Assembly (NCBI GenBank): GCA_022616275.1
Contig: JAKEFB010000121.1
Location: forward strand, 1 to 64,000
Origin: Chloroflexota bacterium
GTDB taxonomy: Bacteria > Chloroflexota > Anaerolineae > Promineifilales > Promineifilaceae
Length of the DNA stretch: 64,000 nt
Direction: 5' to 3'
Position numbers and translations under genes: made by a program
In this document: positions 40,409 through 49,466 of the stretch, one piece after another
Position numbering within the stretch: position 1 is the first letter of the stretch
Layout of the letters: every line of letters begins with the position of its first letter
The notes under the pieces: generated by a model
Told to the model about the DNA's origin: nothing
Databases searched by the model: none
Seen by the model: the letters and a program-made list of their open reading frames with translations, nothing else

Positions 40409-40606
40409 CCGGCAGTACTACGCCGGATAGCACCCAGGACCTAAGCGGAAAAGTACCAGGCGGTCATGTCTGGTGCTCCCACAACACGATAATTGATCGG
40501 CCGTTTACTATGGAGGGTGTCTGTAACGTAGAACGATTGGGTAAATCGGTCCCCTGCACGATTTGGCAAATCGCGTTACGAGGAGCCGGAAAAGGAGAAC
40601 AGAACA

Positions 40607-41194
40607 ATGGCCCAGAATTTAAGTGGAAAGAGAGTCGCCATTCTCGTCGAGAATGGTTTCGAGCAAGAAGAACTCACCAGGCCCAGAACAGCCCTGGAAG
40701 AGGCCGGGGCCGAGACCGACATCGTCTCTCCGGTCGGCGACCAGGTCAAAAGCTGGAATCACACCGGTTGGGGTGATCAATTTACCGTAGACGTGCTGGT
40801 GAGCGACGCCGATCCCGACGACTACGATGCCCTGCTACTACCCGGCGGCGTCATGAACCCCGACAAGCTCCGCCGCAACGAAGAAGCCCTCGACTTCGTC
40901 CGTTCCTTTTTTGAGGCCGGCAAACCCGTGGCCGCCATCTGCCATGCCCCGTGGACGCTCATTGACGCCGGCGTTGTCGAAGGGCGCCGGCTTACCTCCT
41001 ACGAATCCCTCCAGACTGACCTGATGAATGCCGGCGCGGAGTGGGTCAACGAGAAGGTGGTGGTGGACAGTGGCCTGGTCACCAGCCGCAAGCCCGACGA
41101 CATCCCGGTTTTCAACCGCAAGATGATCGAGGAGTTTGCCGAAGGCCGGCACGAACCCATGGCTGCCAGCGGTGGGAGGCGACAAAGAGCCTAA
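40607..41194 (+). CDS. DJ-1/PfpI family protein (type 1 glutamine amidotransferase-like)
   Basis: The 195-residue protein has KRVAILVENGFEQEELT (catalytic Glu in GFEQ), LLLPGGVMNPD and the nucleophile elbow AAICHAPWTLI (Cys112-His113), typical of PfpI/YhbO proteases, deglycases or stress chaperones. GGAGAACAGAACA precedes the ATG. A textbook terminator follows. The preceding 195 bp (40412-40606) contain no gene that I can see. Confidence 0.93.
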   Translation: MAQNLSGKRVAILVENGFEQEELTRPRTALEEAGAETDIVSPVGDQVKSWNHTGWGDQFTVDVLVSDADPDDYDALLLPGGVMNPDKLRRNEEALDFVRSFFEAGKPVAAICHAPWTLIDAGVVEGRRLTSYESLQTDLMNAGAEWVNEKVVVDSGLVTSRKPDDIPVFNRKMIEEFAEGRHEPMAASGGRRQRA

Positions 41195-41216
41195 ACTGAC
41201 CAGGTCATCAACGATC

Positions 41217-41260
41217 CAAACCCCGCAGGTTGAGACACCTTCAGAAACCTGCGGGGTTTT
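41217..41260 (+). terminator. Rho-independent terminator of the PfpI gene
   Basis: AAACCCCGCAGGTT, a 13-nt loop, AACCTGCGGGGTTTT. The stem is nearly identical to palindromes at 38316-38364 and related to 52165-52198. Confidence 0.85.
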
Positions 41261-41312
41261 CTGGGAATTGCGGTACACTATAGGCGGCATTGTTGGTTGA
41301 TGGAGTAACGGC

Positions 41313-42161
41313 ATGACCTCCCGAGAAAAAATACTTTCCTTGTTGATCGTGATGGCTATGATCAGCTTGATCGGCCTGACCATGGCCGTCACCGGGGATC
41401 AACCGGCCGAAACCGCCCCTATTCCCATTGACGAAGCGCCGGCCGGGGAGAAGCCGACGCAGGAACCGGCCGGCCACCAGCCGCTGATGATCCGCTGGTC
41501 CAATTGGCAGCCGGAGTTTGGCCCGGCTATCGTCTACGCCCGCGAGAACGACCTGGACGGGATGCTGGCCATGGACGCGCCGGTGCAAAAGATGCTGATG
41601 GTCACTTCTTACGAGGAGACCAACCGGCTGATGGCCCGGGCGGCCGAGTTGCAAGTGGCCGGCGTGACCATCGTCGGCCTGAACACCGAGGGCGGGCCAG
41701 GCATGACCCCGCCCGACGAATTACAGAGTATCAACGACCCCAACCCTGAAACCAATCTGATTGCCCGCGTCGCCCGGCTGGCCACCGCCAACGGCTTCCA
41801 GGTTATCTGGGGACCGATCCGCAACGTGACCGACAGCACCAGCGACGCGGTCATTCGCACCATCCTCTCGGCCGGCGTTACCGGACTGGCTCTGCAGGAG
41901 CAGAAATTTATTGAAAGGCAGCCGGCCCAAGAGCGGGCTACGGCCGTCAGCCAGACGCGACAGCGCTACCTGGCCCTGGCGGCCGAAGCGGGCGTGGCCC
42001 ATTTCGGCATCCACGTCCAGATCATGCACCAACGTTGCCCTGACCTGAACAACTGCATTGAGTTTGTCCGCCTGCTGGAAGCCATGCCCGTAGACTCCAT
42101 TGCCATCTGGTCCAACGGCCCCATCCCCCTCAGTTTCGTCCGGGCCATCCGAAGGGAGTAA
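41313..42161 (+). CDS. Secreted protein, TIM-barrel-like, unknown function
   Basis: In this 282-residue protein a signal sequence (LSLLIVMAMISLIGLTMAV) and a Pro-rich linker precede a domain of about 225 residues. That domain has an alternating strand/helix pattern (GVTIVGLNTEGGPGMTPPDE, ANGFQVIWGPIRNVTDS, AGVTGLALQEQKFIE, AGVAHFGIHVQIMHQRCPDL, VDSIAIWSNGPIPLSFVRAI), like a TIM barrel acting outside the cell. I do not recognise the family. GGAG lies 7 nt before the ATG and TACACT is a plausible -10 box upstream. Confidence 0.7.
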   Translation: MTSREKILSLLIVMAMISLIGLTMAVTGDQPAETAPIPIDEAPAGEKPTQEPAGHQPLMIRWSNWQPEFGPAIVYARENDLDGMLAMDAPVQKMLMVTSYEETNRLMARAAELQVAGVTIVGLNTEGGPGMTPPDELQSINDPNPETNLIARVARLATANGFQVIWGPIRNVTDSTSDAVIRTILSAGVTGLALQEQKFIERQPAQERATAVSQTRQRYLALAAEAGVAHFGIHVQIMHQRCPDLNNCIEFVRLLEAMPVDSIAIWSNGPIPLSFVRAIRRE

Positions 42162-42194
42162 TACCGTAACGGCCAACCACAGACGCTACGACTA

Positions 42195-43409
42195 ATGACG
42201 ATGAAACTTGACAATTTCGGCCGGGACTTCCTCCGGCTCACCCTGGAGATTGAGAAACAACTCCCTGGCTACATGGACGCCTACCTTGGCCCAGAAGCAC
42301 TGAAAGCCGCCGTCGAAGCCGAAGCAGCGAAGCCCGTCGCTGCCCTGGTAAATGACCTGGCGGCCTTGCGGGAGCGCATTCCGACCGAAGACCCGCAGCG
42401 CTACGCCTACCTGCGGACGCACCTCCGAGCCGTGGGCGGCGTGTTGGAGCTGCTGGGGGACGAGCAGCCCTCCTACTCCCGTGAAGTGGAGATGCTCTTC
42501 GACGTGACACCACGGCCAGTACCGGAGGAGCGGTTCACAGCGGCTCACCGTATCCTGGACAACCATCTGCCGGGGAAAGGCGGCCTGCGGGAACGGAATC
42601 AGGCGCGGCGCCAGATGTTCGAGTTGGAGGCGGCGAAATTAATGCCGCTGTTGGAACTGGCGCGGGAGGAAACGCGCCGTAGAACTGTGGATCTCGTGGC
42701 GCTGCCGGCCGGCGAGGACATCGAGCTGCGATTGACCCGGGACCAGCACTGGAGCGCTTATAACTGGTACCTGGGAAACGGCCACTCCCTGGTGGAATTC
42801 AACACTGACATACCGGTCTTCGCCCTCGACATCCTGAATACGATGGCCCACGAAGCCTACCCTGGCCACCACACGGAGGCTGTGCTCAAGGAGCGGCGCT
42901 TTCTGATCGAGGCAGGGTACGGCGAGGTGGCCAGTTTCTTGCTGCTGTCGCCGGCGGCCGTGATCGCCGAAGGGATCGCCACCACGGCGCTGGAAGTGAT
43001 TTTTCCCGGCGCGGAGGCATACGAGTGGAACGAGCAGGTGTTGCTGCCGGCAATCGGTAAGGCAGGGGTAGAGAGCGCCGCCCAGATGAAAGCTATCGAG
43101 GATGCGGAGCGGGATTTGCGCTACGTCGCCACGAACGCCGCTTACTACTACCACACCGGCCGCTTCAGCCAGGAGGAGGCGATAGAGTACCTGGAGAGCT
43201 ATGAACTCTCTAGCCGCCAGCGTGCGGAGCAAGGATTTAACTTCTTTACGCAGCCACCCTATCGGGCCTACACCTTTACCTACACCACCGGCTACGATCT
43301 GATCACCGCAGCCTCCGGCGAGGATAAGCGGACCTTGTTCCGGCGTTTGCTGACGGAGCTATGGACGCCATCGGCGCTGGCAGAGCTGGCGGACAATCAT
43401 TCGTCATAG
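42195..43409 (+). CDS. DUF885-family protein (putative metallopeptidase-like)
   Basis: This 404-residue, mostly helical protein carries the DUF885 hallmark MAHEAYPGHHTEAVLKE (HExxPGHH), a zinc-binding motif, plus YNWYLGNGHSLVEFNTDIPV and the downstream E in AVIAEGIATTALE. It appears shorter than the typical DUF885 proteins I recall. Enzymatic activity is unproven for most members. The start at 42195 or at the ATG two codons later has no clear ribosome-binding site. It converges with the PucC-like gene, the stops being one base apart. Confidence 0.85.
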   Translation: MTMKLDNFGRDFLRLTLEIEKQLPGYMDAYLGPEALKAAVEAEAAKPVAALVNDLAALRERIPTEDPQRYAYLRTHLRAVGGVLELLGDEQPSYSREVEMLFDVTPRPVPEERFTAAHRILDNHLPGKGGLRERNQARRQMFELEAAKLMPLLELAREETRRRTVDLVALPAGEDIELRLTRDQHWSAYNWYLGNGHSLVEFNTDIPVFALDILNTMAHEAYPGHHTEAVLKERRFLIEAGYGEVASFLLLSPAAVIAEGIATTALEVIFPGAEAYEWNEQVLLPAIGKAGVESAAQMKAIEDAERDLRYVATNAAYYYHTGRFSQEEAIEYLESYELSSRQRAEQGFNFFTQPPYRAYTFTYTTGYDLITAASGEDKRTLFRRLLTELWTPSALAELADNHSS

Positions 43410-43410
43410 A

Positions 43411-44844
43411 TCAGACGAGGTCCAGACCTCCCGCCGCCGGCTCCTCTCCCGCCAGCCGGCCGGTGTCGCGGGCGAAGCTCAAAATGTCGGCCTGGGAGAG
43501 GAGCAGGGCGGCGGCGACCAACCCCACCGCTTCTAAGACAAAGATTGCTCCATAAGCCAGGCCGGCCGAGCCGGTGAGGGCCAGCAACTGGTCCCGCGCC
43601 AGGCCGCCCAGGGCAATGCCCGCCCCTCGCGAGACGAGGATGCAGACCGACCACAGGCCCAGATAGGCGCCAGCCTCCTGGTCGGTGGTCATGACGGCCA
43701 TCAGGCTGAGCGCGCCGAAAGTATAGAGGCCAAAGCCGGCGCCAAAAATGACCAGTCCCAGTTGGACGAGGCGCAACTGAGCGCCCAGCGCAGCCAGAGC
43801 CAGCGTGATCATGCCGGCGGCCATAATGCCCAGCCCGATTTTGGCCAGGCGCGGCTGCTGTTCCGGCCGGCGCCGGCGCCAGACGACCGCCCCCAGGATC
43901 AAGACGAGGACCGTCATTCCTTGCCAATAGGCGTTCATGCGCGTCGTCTCGCTCTGCGGCAGCGCCAGCGCCTCGGCCCCGAAAGGTTCCAGGATCGCTT
44001 CTTGAGCCCAGGCGGCCACTGTGCCCACGGCCAGGAAGGCGAAGAAGCGGCGCGTGCGCCGGTCGGCCACTATTTTCTGGAAGGTGGCCTTAAAGTCAGG
44101 GGAGTGGGCCTGGGCCAATCCGCGACCAGACACTCCCGCCTTTTTCTCCACGCCGACGACAGCAAAGAACCAGAAAAAGCCACCGACGCCAACTGTCAGG
44201 AGGACCAATCGCCAGAAGGCCGCCAGAGTGTAGTTTTCCAGTAGCCGGCCAAAGCCAACGGCCACGAAAGGGAAAAAGGTGATCAGCGCCGTCTCGGCCA
44301 TGCTGATAGCTAACCCCTGCTTTTCCTTGGGGGCGCTGTCGCGGACCAGGCTTAAAAAGGGCGCACCGGACAGCAAGGTGCCGATCCCGTAGAGCAGGAA
44401 GAAAGCGACGGCCAGCGCCCAGCCCACGACGTCGGCCGTATTGGAGGACAGCCGGGCCAGGCTGAAACCCAACAGCGGCAGGGCCGCCAGGTACATTGAG
44501 CGCCCAATCCAGATGTAGGGTGTGCGGTGCAGGCCGCCAATCGGCCGCGTGTCTGAACGGGCGCCGGCCCACAAGGCCAGGGGAGAGAGCAGATAGCGCA
44601 GCGCCGTCAGCAGGCCAACGATGGTGGCCGAAACACCCAGGTCGGAGATGACGATCCGGTTCCAGACGCTGCCAACCAGGATGTCGCCCATGGCCGAGCC
44701 AATTTGAAATGTGCTCAGCCGTAGGGTTTGCCAGACGTTAAACCGGGTTGCGCCGCTCTGCCCGGCCGCCTCCTGAGTGGATACAGCGGCGGGGCTTTCG
44801 CCGGCCATTATCGTTGCTACAGTGGTAGGTTGTAAATCATTCAT
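43411..44844 (-). CDS. PucC/BCH2-type major facilitator protein
   Basis: The 477-residue protein has 12 predicted helices. FNVWQTLRLSTFQIGSAMGD, GTVWNRI-type text (SVWNRIVISDLGVSATIVGL) and GARSDTRPIGGLHRTPYIWI match the PUCC family (LhaA/PucC/Bch2), which in phototrophs assists light-harvesting complex assembly or pigment transport. No pigment or reaction-centre genes are in the window, so its role here is open. Downstream on the same strand there is nothing; upstream lie a 7-TM protein, a small membrane protein and a MerR-like regulator. Confidence 0.85.
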   Translation of the reverse strand: MNDLQPTTVATIMAGESPAAVSTQEAAGQSGATRFNVWQTLRLSTFQIGSAMGDILVGSVWNRIVISDLGVSATIVGLLTALRYLLSPLALWAGARSDTRPIGGLHRTPYIWIGRSMYLAALPLLGFSLARLSSNTADVVGWALAVAFFLLYGIGTLLSGAPFLSLVRDSAPKEKQGLAISMAETALITFFPFVAVGFGRLLENYTLAAFWRLVLLTVGVGGFFWFFAVVGVEKKAGVSGRGLAQAHSPDFKATFQKIVADRRTRRFFAFLAVGTVAAWAQEAILEPFGAEALALPQSETTRMNAYWQGMTVLVLILGAVVWRRRRPEQQPRLAKIGLGIMAAGMITLALAALGAQLRLVQLGLVIFGAGFGLYTFGALSLMAVMTTDQEAGAYLGLWSVCILVSRGAGIALGGLARDQLLALTGSAGLAYGAIFVLEAVGLVAAALLLSQADILSFARDTGRLAGEEPAAGGLDLV

Positions 44845-44889
44845 CGTCGTTGTGTCTCTTAAGCTATTTCCGGCGCCAAGCTCTGCTCC

Positions 44890-45624
44890 CTAATCCACCG
44901 CATGCACCGCCGGCGCGACCCGCTCCTCCGTCTCCGGCCGGGCGGCAACGAGGAAGCCGGCAAACATGAGAACGGCTGCCACCAGTTCGCCCAGGTACAG
45001 GAGCGAGCCGTAACCCAGCCGGGTGAGCGTGCTGGCCGAAGCGATAGACAGCGCCCCAGCGGCAATCAAGACGTTACCCACGACCCGGTTGGGCAAAATC
45101 CGCTTGCGCCAGAACAAATAGGCTGACCATAATGCCCCGCCGACCAGGGTAATCAGCCCGTAAACGTTAAAGAACGGCGTGGTCCAGCGGACTGTTGCAC
45201 CTTCCTTCACTGACGGCATAATCTCTTGATACTGCTCGCTAATGACTTTGCCGGTGGTGAACTGCGTCTCGTCCAGCCGGGGCATCACTTGCAGCATCAA
45301 GACCAGGGCCACCAGGCTGCCCACGATGAGGACCACGGTGAGCCAGTGAACCCACCTCTTGCGAAAGAGCAGGTATACGGTCCCGTGGCCAATCCAGCCG
45401 GCGTTAAGCACTGCGCCAAAGTAGTACCAGGCAAAGAAAACCCACCGGTTCCAGGCCAGGGCCAGGTAAGCCTCGGCAAAGCTACCTATCCCGAACATGG
45501 CCAGCCCCAGCCCCCAGAACAAGAAATAAAGCTTCCGCCGGACCAGGAAACGCTGCAGGACAAAGACGGTAAAAGCCCCCATAATGAGGGTGGAGGCGAA
45601 AGGTAACAGATGGTTAAGAGACAC
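44890..45624 (-). CDS. Seven-helix membrane protein of unknown function
   Basis: This protein of about 244 residues has seven hydrophobic helices: LPFASTLIMGAFTVFVLQRF, KLYFLFWGLGLAMFGIGSFA, WVFFAWYYFGAVLNAGWIG, WLTVVLIVGSLVALVLML, FNVYGLITLVGGALWSAYLF, VVGNVLIAAGALSIASASTL and YLGELVAAVLMFAGFLV. The GTG at 45624 is preferred because AGGAGATT lies upstream; the ATG at 45657 falls in a repeat array. It probably shares a transcript with the PucC-like gene (45 bp gap). Family not recognised. Confidence 0.65.
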   Translation of the reverse strand: MSLNHLLPFASTLIMGAFTVFVLQRFLVRRKLYFLFWGLGLAMFGIGSFAEAYLALAWNRWVFFAWYYFGAVLNAGWIGHGTVYLLFRKRWVHWLTVVLIVGSLVALVLMLQVMPRLDETQFTTGKVISEQYQEIMPSVKEGATVRWTTPFFNVYGLITLVGGALWSAYLFWRKRILPNRVVGNVLIAAGALSIASASTLTRLGYGSLLYLGELVAAVLMFAGFLVAARPETEERVAPAVHAVD

Positions 45625-45639
45625 GACGAAATCTCCTGT

Positions 45640-45732
45640 TTCAGTGTCATGTGTCATGTGTGATGTGTCACGTGTCAGGTGTCACGTGTCACCTGGCCTA
45701 CTTCACTTAACACCTGACACCTGACACTTTTA
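45640..45732. repeat. 7-bp tandem repeat array (GTGTCAN) with inverse copies
   Basis: GTGTCAT-GTGTCAT-GTGTGAT-GTGTCAC-GTGTCAG-GTGTCAC-GTGTCAC, a short spacer, then TTAACACCTGACACCTGACAC. It is the clearest member of the array family and the same word as at 10421-10513. Confidence 0.9.
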
Positions 45733-45912
45733 GTTGAACGGTACCACTCCCAGCAAAATCCCCAGGGCGGAAAGGATGAGCAGGGCCATAAGAATGGCCA
45801 GCCCAGCCAGGAGGAAGGGGATCACTTTTTCGTAAAAGAGCGAACCGGCCGGCATGCGGTGTGACACCCGGCGGCGGGTGGGCTTGCGCTGGTCAGTGGC
45901 TACTTTTTTCAC
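45730..45912 (-). CDS. Small single-helix membrane protein (60 aa)
   Basis: MKKVATDQRKPTRRRVSHRM is followed by one long helix (FLLAGLAILMALLILSALGI). The basic N-terminus would stay in the cytosol. The GTG at 45912 lies inside the end of the upstream regulator gene (20-bp overlap), with GAGG 9 nt before it, implying translational coupling. Function unknown. Confidence 0.6.
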   Translation of the reverse strand: MKKVATDQRKPTRRRVSHRMPAGSLFYEKVIPFLLAGLAILMALLILSALGILLGVVPFN

Positions 45913-46519
45913 AAGAATGGGCCTCGATTAGCGCCAATAGCACTTCATTAGTAAACAGGGTTATCTGGCGGCGGATTTTGCCCCAGTCGGTCGGCCCGTG
46001 CGTGCCGGCCGCTTCAGTCATGTCGTAGGTAGTCTGGAACAAAAACTCGCTAAAAAACAGAAAGGCCTGGACCGTTTCAGCCAGGCTCAGGCCGCTCTCG
46101 CGCCCCATCCGCTCATACTCGCGGCCGATTTCTCGTCCCTCGGCTAGCACTGTCTCATCTTTGCCATCGCGGGACAGGTAGCGCATGACCAGGTTCAGCA
46201 GCCGGCGGCCTGTCTCCTGGTGGTTGCGCCGGACGGCCGGGTCCAGGTGTTGGTGCCAGCTCTCGTGGCTGGCCTCGCCCTCGGCCAGCACCAGCCGCGC
46301 CCGGCCCAAGGTAGTCTGGACAATAACCTGCGCCCCGGCTGAGTGAACGCGGACATCGGCCGCCAACCAGGCGTCCAGGTCTTCGCGGCGGAAACGGCGG
46401 TGGCCGCCGGGGGTCCGCTGGGAAGGGATTTCGCCGCTGTCGGCCCAGGTGCGCAGCGTCGCCGGATGTACCCCCAACGCCTGCGCCGCCTCACCCAGGT
46501 TCAACCAATCGGTAGTCAC
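45893..46519 (-). CDS. MerR-type HTH protein with helical C-terminal sensor-like domain
   Basis: In this 208-residue protein, residues 1-55 form a MerR/excisionase-type winged helix (LNLGEAAQALGVHPATLRTW, GEIPSQRTPGGHRRFRRED). Residues about 85-205 form an all-helical domain (AVRRNHQETGRRLLNLVMRY, SLAETVQAFLFFSEFLFQTT) similar to RsbR-type N-terminal or globin-like sensors. It probably regulates the following genes, including the 7-TM and PucC-like genes. GTG start at 46519. Confidence 0.8.
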   Translation of the reverse strand: MTTDWLNLGEAAQALGVHPATLRTWADSGEIPSQRTPGGHRRFRREDLDAWLAADVRVHSAGAQVIVQTTLGRARLVLAEGEASHESWHQHLDPAVRRNHQETGRRLLNLVMRYLSRDGKDETVLAEGREIGREYERMGRESGLSLAETVQAFLFFSEFLFQTTYDMTEAAGTHGPTDWGKIRRQITLFTNEVLLALIEAHSCEKSSH

Positions 46520-46593
46520 TCTTCTGCCTCAGCCATCAAAACTTATGGAAATATATAGAAAGCGGGAAAGTAAGTCAAGAATTTTGTAGCTTT

Positions 46594-46633
46594 GGTGATG
46601 GATGATGGACTATAAACCATCATCCATCGCCAA
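46594..46633. repeat. GATGGAT inverted repeat
   Basis: GATGGATGATGG, an 8-nt loop and CCATCATCCATC form a hairpin overlapping the 3' end of the DUF2332 gene; the word is again a 7-mer. No T run follows. Confidence 0.65.
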
Positions 46634-47453
46634 AAGAACCCAACTCCGTCTCCAGCTCGGCCGCCTGGCCGTGCGGGTGGACCCAGCCCAGCGACCAGTG
46701 TCGGCGCTCCCTGCCCTGCCAGCGGTCGGCCGTCCAGGTACACCAGCCCATCTCCGGCGGCTGCCGGCCGTCGCGGGGCGGCTCCCACTGTAGCCATAGC
46801 ACCGGCCGGGGCTGGGTAGCAGCCCAGTCGCCAATGTGCTTGCCCAGCGCCAGGCCCTTGTCGTCCAGGTAGGTGGTCATGTAGGTGTTGTAAATGACGA
46901 CGGGATGGGGTGGTTCGGCTGGAATCTGGCGTAGGAAATCAGGCAGCTCGCCCGGCAGATTGGCCGGGAACAGGCATACCGGCGCGTTGCTGTGCTGCGC
47001 CCGGTGGAAGGCGGCCGGCCAGCCTGTGGCCAGCAGCGGCAACAGCCAGCACAGCCCCCGGCCGGTCTCATTGGTCTGCACCCTGGCTGCACCGATGAAG
47101 GCGGCCAGCTCTTCCCGGTTGGCCAGGATCGCCTGTCGCAGCGTCGCGGCAAAGCCGGGATCGTCAGGCGACTGGTAGTGGCCGGCCGTCGAGTAGTAAG
47201 CGGCCAGCCCGGCGGCCGAACTTTTGCCGGCCAACACAGCCCGGTGCAGCCCGGCCGCCAGGAGCAGGGTCACGTCCAGGGTGTGGCGCTGGCGGCCGGC
47301 GTGCAGCAGCCACTGGACCAGCGGGTCGTTGGCGGCGCCAGGCGCGTCGAGCCAGCCAGCCACGACGCCAAAAAGGCGCTCATACAGCGGCGAGTAGCCG
47401 GCGGCGAAGGCTTGCTGTTCGCGGAATTTATGGGCGAGTCTGGCCTGATCCAT
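46620..47453 (-). CDS. DUF2332-family protein
   Basis: The 277-residue protein starts MDQARLAHKFREQQAFAAGY and has YERLFGVVAGWLDAPGAAND, QTNETGRGLCWLLPLLATGW and HPVVIYNTYMTTYLDDKGLA, all typical of DUF2332 proteins, which are usually somewhat longer and uncharacterised. Its start codon overlaps the end of the GAF kinase gene by 26 bp, so it may be translated by coupling. The Cys and Trp-rich C-terminal half may be catalytic, but no mechanism is known. Confidence 0.75.
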   Translation of the reverse strand: MDQARLAHKFREQQAFAAGYSPLYERLFGVVAGWLDAPGAANDPLVQWLLHAGRQRHTLDVTLLLAAGLHRAVLAGKSSAAGLAAYYSTAGHYQSPDDPGFAATLRQAILANREELAAFIGAARVQTNETGRGLCWLLPLLATGWPAAFHRAQHSNAPVCLFPANLPGELPDFLRQIPAEPPHPVVIYNTYMTTYLDDKGLALGKHIGDWAATQPRPVLWLQWEPPRDGRQPPEMGWCTWTADRWQGRERRHWSLGWVHPHGQAAELETELGSFGDG

Positions 47454-49371
47454 CGGCGGGCGGCAGCGTCAGGTGGAAGGCCGTCCCCTTTTTCCACTCG
47501 CTTTCTACGGTAATCGTGCCCCCCAGCCCCTCGACGTAATCCCTGGTCCAGAAGAGGCCAAAGCCCATGCCCTGTCCCTTCTTGGAAGACCAGCCCATTT
47601 CGAAAATTTTGTTGAGGTTCTCCGGCTTAATGCCAATGCCATTGTCGCGAAAGGTCACCTCGATAGCGCCGTTCGCGCCCAGCCGGCTTTCAATCCAGAT
47701 GTCGGAGCCTTTTTCGTGCTCCAGCAGCGCCTCGACGCCGTTCTTGATGATGACGCGGAAGGCTTCGATTAACATATCCGGCAAGGTCAATATCAGGGGC
47801 AGGTTGTCGGCCAGGGCGCGGTGCAGCCGCAGCCCGTCACGGGCTTCAAACGACTCCTCGGGCAGCTCGAACTTGACTTCCGGCAGCAGCTCGCGGACAG
47901 CCCAGATGAGGCAGTTGTTGACGTTGGTTGGCACGTCGGGCTTTTGTTCCCACGGCTTGTGCAGGTTGTCCAGGATGTCGGCCGCTTCGTTTAGCCGGCC
48001 CAGCACCTCGTCACTGGAGTCGAGGACGCGCTGGCGGCGATCCAGCGGCAGGTGGGCGGTCATCTGGACCAGCCCCAGGAAGGTGCGGAAGGCGCTGATA
48101 TTGTTGCGCAGACCGTGGACAGAAGCGGCGGCGCTGAAGGCCATACGGGCAAACATCTGGGCAATCTGCCGCCGCTCCTCGGCCTTGCGGTAGAGGCGGG
48201 CGTTACGAATCCCGACGGCCGCCTGCTGGCCAAACGAGGTGAGGATGACAATTTCACGAGGTAAAAACTGGGGCTTGCGGGTGGCCACAAACAGGTTACC
48301 GACGACTTCGTCGTCCAGGAAGAACGGCACAGCCAGCACCTGCTTGATACCGGTCAGCCGCTGGGCCAGGGCCGAGAGCGGCCGGTTCACAATGGGCCGG
48401 AAGAGGTCGTACAGTTGGTTGGAGACCAGGAACTTGACCGGGCGGCCGTTGTTGCCCGTCACCGCCCGCACGCTGAGGTTGTCCTTGTACCGGCCCTCGT
48501 CCAGGTAAACGACCGAGCGCGGGCTGATGGGGCTGATGCCCAGCCGGGTTTCCAGGTAGTGGAGGAGTTCGGTCCCAAAGTCCACGGCAAAGGCCCGCAC
48601 CGGCAGGGCGTTGCCCCGTTCCAGCGTGGCGACCATGGCGCCCACATAGCCCAACTTCTGGACCACGGCGTCTACCACCGTTTGCAAGACCTGGACCTCG
48701 TCGGTAATGCTGGCCTGCAGCGCCAGGATGACCCGCTCCAGGGCCTGGGTCTCGGCCAGATGGCGCTGGCTCTGGATGGCATTGGCCGCCTGGTGGCCGA
48801 AGGCGATGAGAAAGTCCGTGTCCCGCCGGGAAAATTCGACCTGGCTGGCGGCAAAGAGATTGCCTACTACTTCGCCGTCGAGCAAGAAGGGCACGGCCGC
48901 CACCTGGCGGATGCCGGTCAGGCGCTGGGCCAGGTCAGACAGTTTTTTGCTGACAACCGGCCGGAACAGGTCGTAGAGGTTATCTGAGATGAGGTAATAA
49001 TCCCTCTTTGGCGCGCCGTTTTGCTGGACCAGTTTCACGGCCCGAACGCTGAGATTGTCCCGGTGCTTGCCTTCGTCCAGGTAGACGACGGACTTGGGGC
49101 CGACGAGGCCGACGCCCAGTTGTTTTTCCAACTGGCCCAGCAGTTCGGGGGCAAAACTAACTGAATAAGCGCGGGTTGGCAGGGCATTGCCCGGTTCCAG
49201 CGTGGCCAGGATGGCCCCCACGCAGCCCAGCCGTTCGACGACGTCGTCTACGATTTGTTGTAGCGTCCGTTGCAGCTCGGGGGCCAGGGGTGGAAACTCT
49301 GCGTTATTATCCGCAAAGTTGGTTTGGAGCACATCCTGTTGGCGCTTTGAAGTCGCTGGCAAATGGGCCAT
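47428..49371 (-). CDS. Tandem-GAF histidine kinase
   Basis: This protein of about 647 residues has no membrane helix. Two GAF domains (residues about 30-190 and 215-390) are close duplicates of each other: both contain SVVYLDEGxxxDNLSVRAV, LYDLFRPxV and LAQRLTGIxQV, then AVPFxLDxEVVGNLF. The dimerisation box is unusual (AASVHGLRNNISAFRTFLGL), and the HATPase domain has VIIKNGVEALLEHE, FRDNGIGIKPENLNKIFEMG and KKGQGMGFGLFW. ATG 49371 has AGGGAAAG upstream. It senses a small molecule, redox state or light in the cytosol; the partner regulator is not adjacent. Confidence 0.88.
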   Translation of the reverse strand: MAHLPATSKRQQDVLQTNFADNNAEFPPLAPELQRTLQQIVDDVVERLGCVGAILATLEPGNALPTRAYSVSFAPELLGQLEKQLGVGLVGPKSVVYLDEGKHRDNLSVRAVKLVQQNGAPKRDYYLISDNLYDLFRPVVSKKLSDLAQRLTGIRQVAAVPFLLDGEVVGNLFAASQVEFSRRDTDFLIAFGHQAANAIQSQRHLAETQALERVILALQASITDEVQVLQTVVDAVVQKLGYVGAMVATLERGNALPVRAFAVDFGTELLHYLETRLGISPISPRSVVYLDEGRYKDNLSVRAVTGNNGRPVKFLVSNQLYDLFRPIVNRPLSALAQRLTGIKQVLAVPFFLDDEVVGNLFVATRKPQFLPREIVILTSFGQQAAVGIRNARLYRKAEERRQIAQMFARMAFSAAASVHGLRNNISAFRTFLGLVQMTAHLPLDRRQRVLDSSDEVLGRLNEAADILDNLHKPWEQKPDVPTNVNNCLIWAVRELLPEVKFELPEESFEARDGLRLHRALADNLPLILTLPDMLIEAFRVIIKNGVEALLEHEKGSDIWIESRLGANGAIEVTFRDNGIGIKPENLNKIFEMGWSSKKGQGMGFGLFWTRDYVEGLGGTITVESEWKKGTAFHLTLPPADGSGQTRP

Positions 49372-49466
49372 TTCTTTCCCTACAAAGTGGCAAAGAGACC
49401 GGTGCCGCAAATAGTGGGCGCATTATATCTGACCAACCGCAATAGCAGCAAGGCACGTCTTTGCTC

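Noticed and set aside
41217-41260. Riboswitch upstream of the secreted protein gene
   Set aside because: The structure is a simple terminator for the preceding PfpI gene with a T run; no conserved aptamer core is seen.
45640-45732. CRISPR array
   Set aside because: Units are 7 bp without unique spacers and no cas genes are present.
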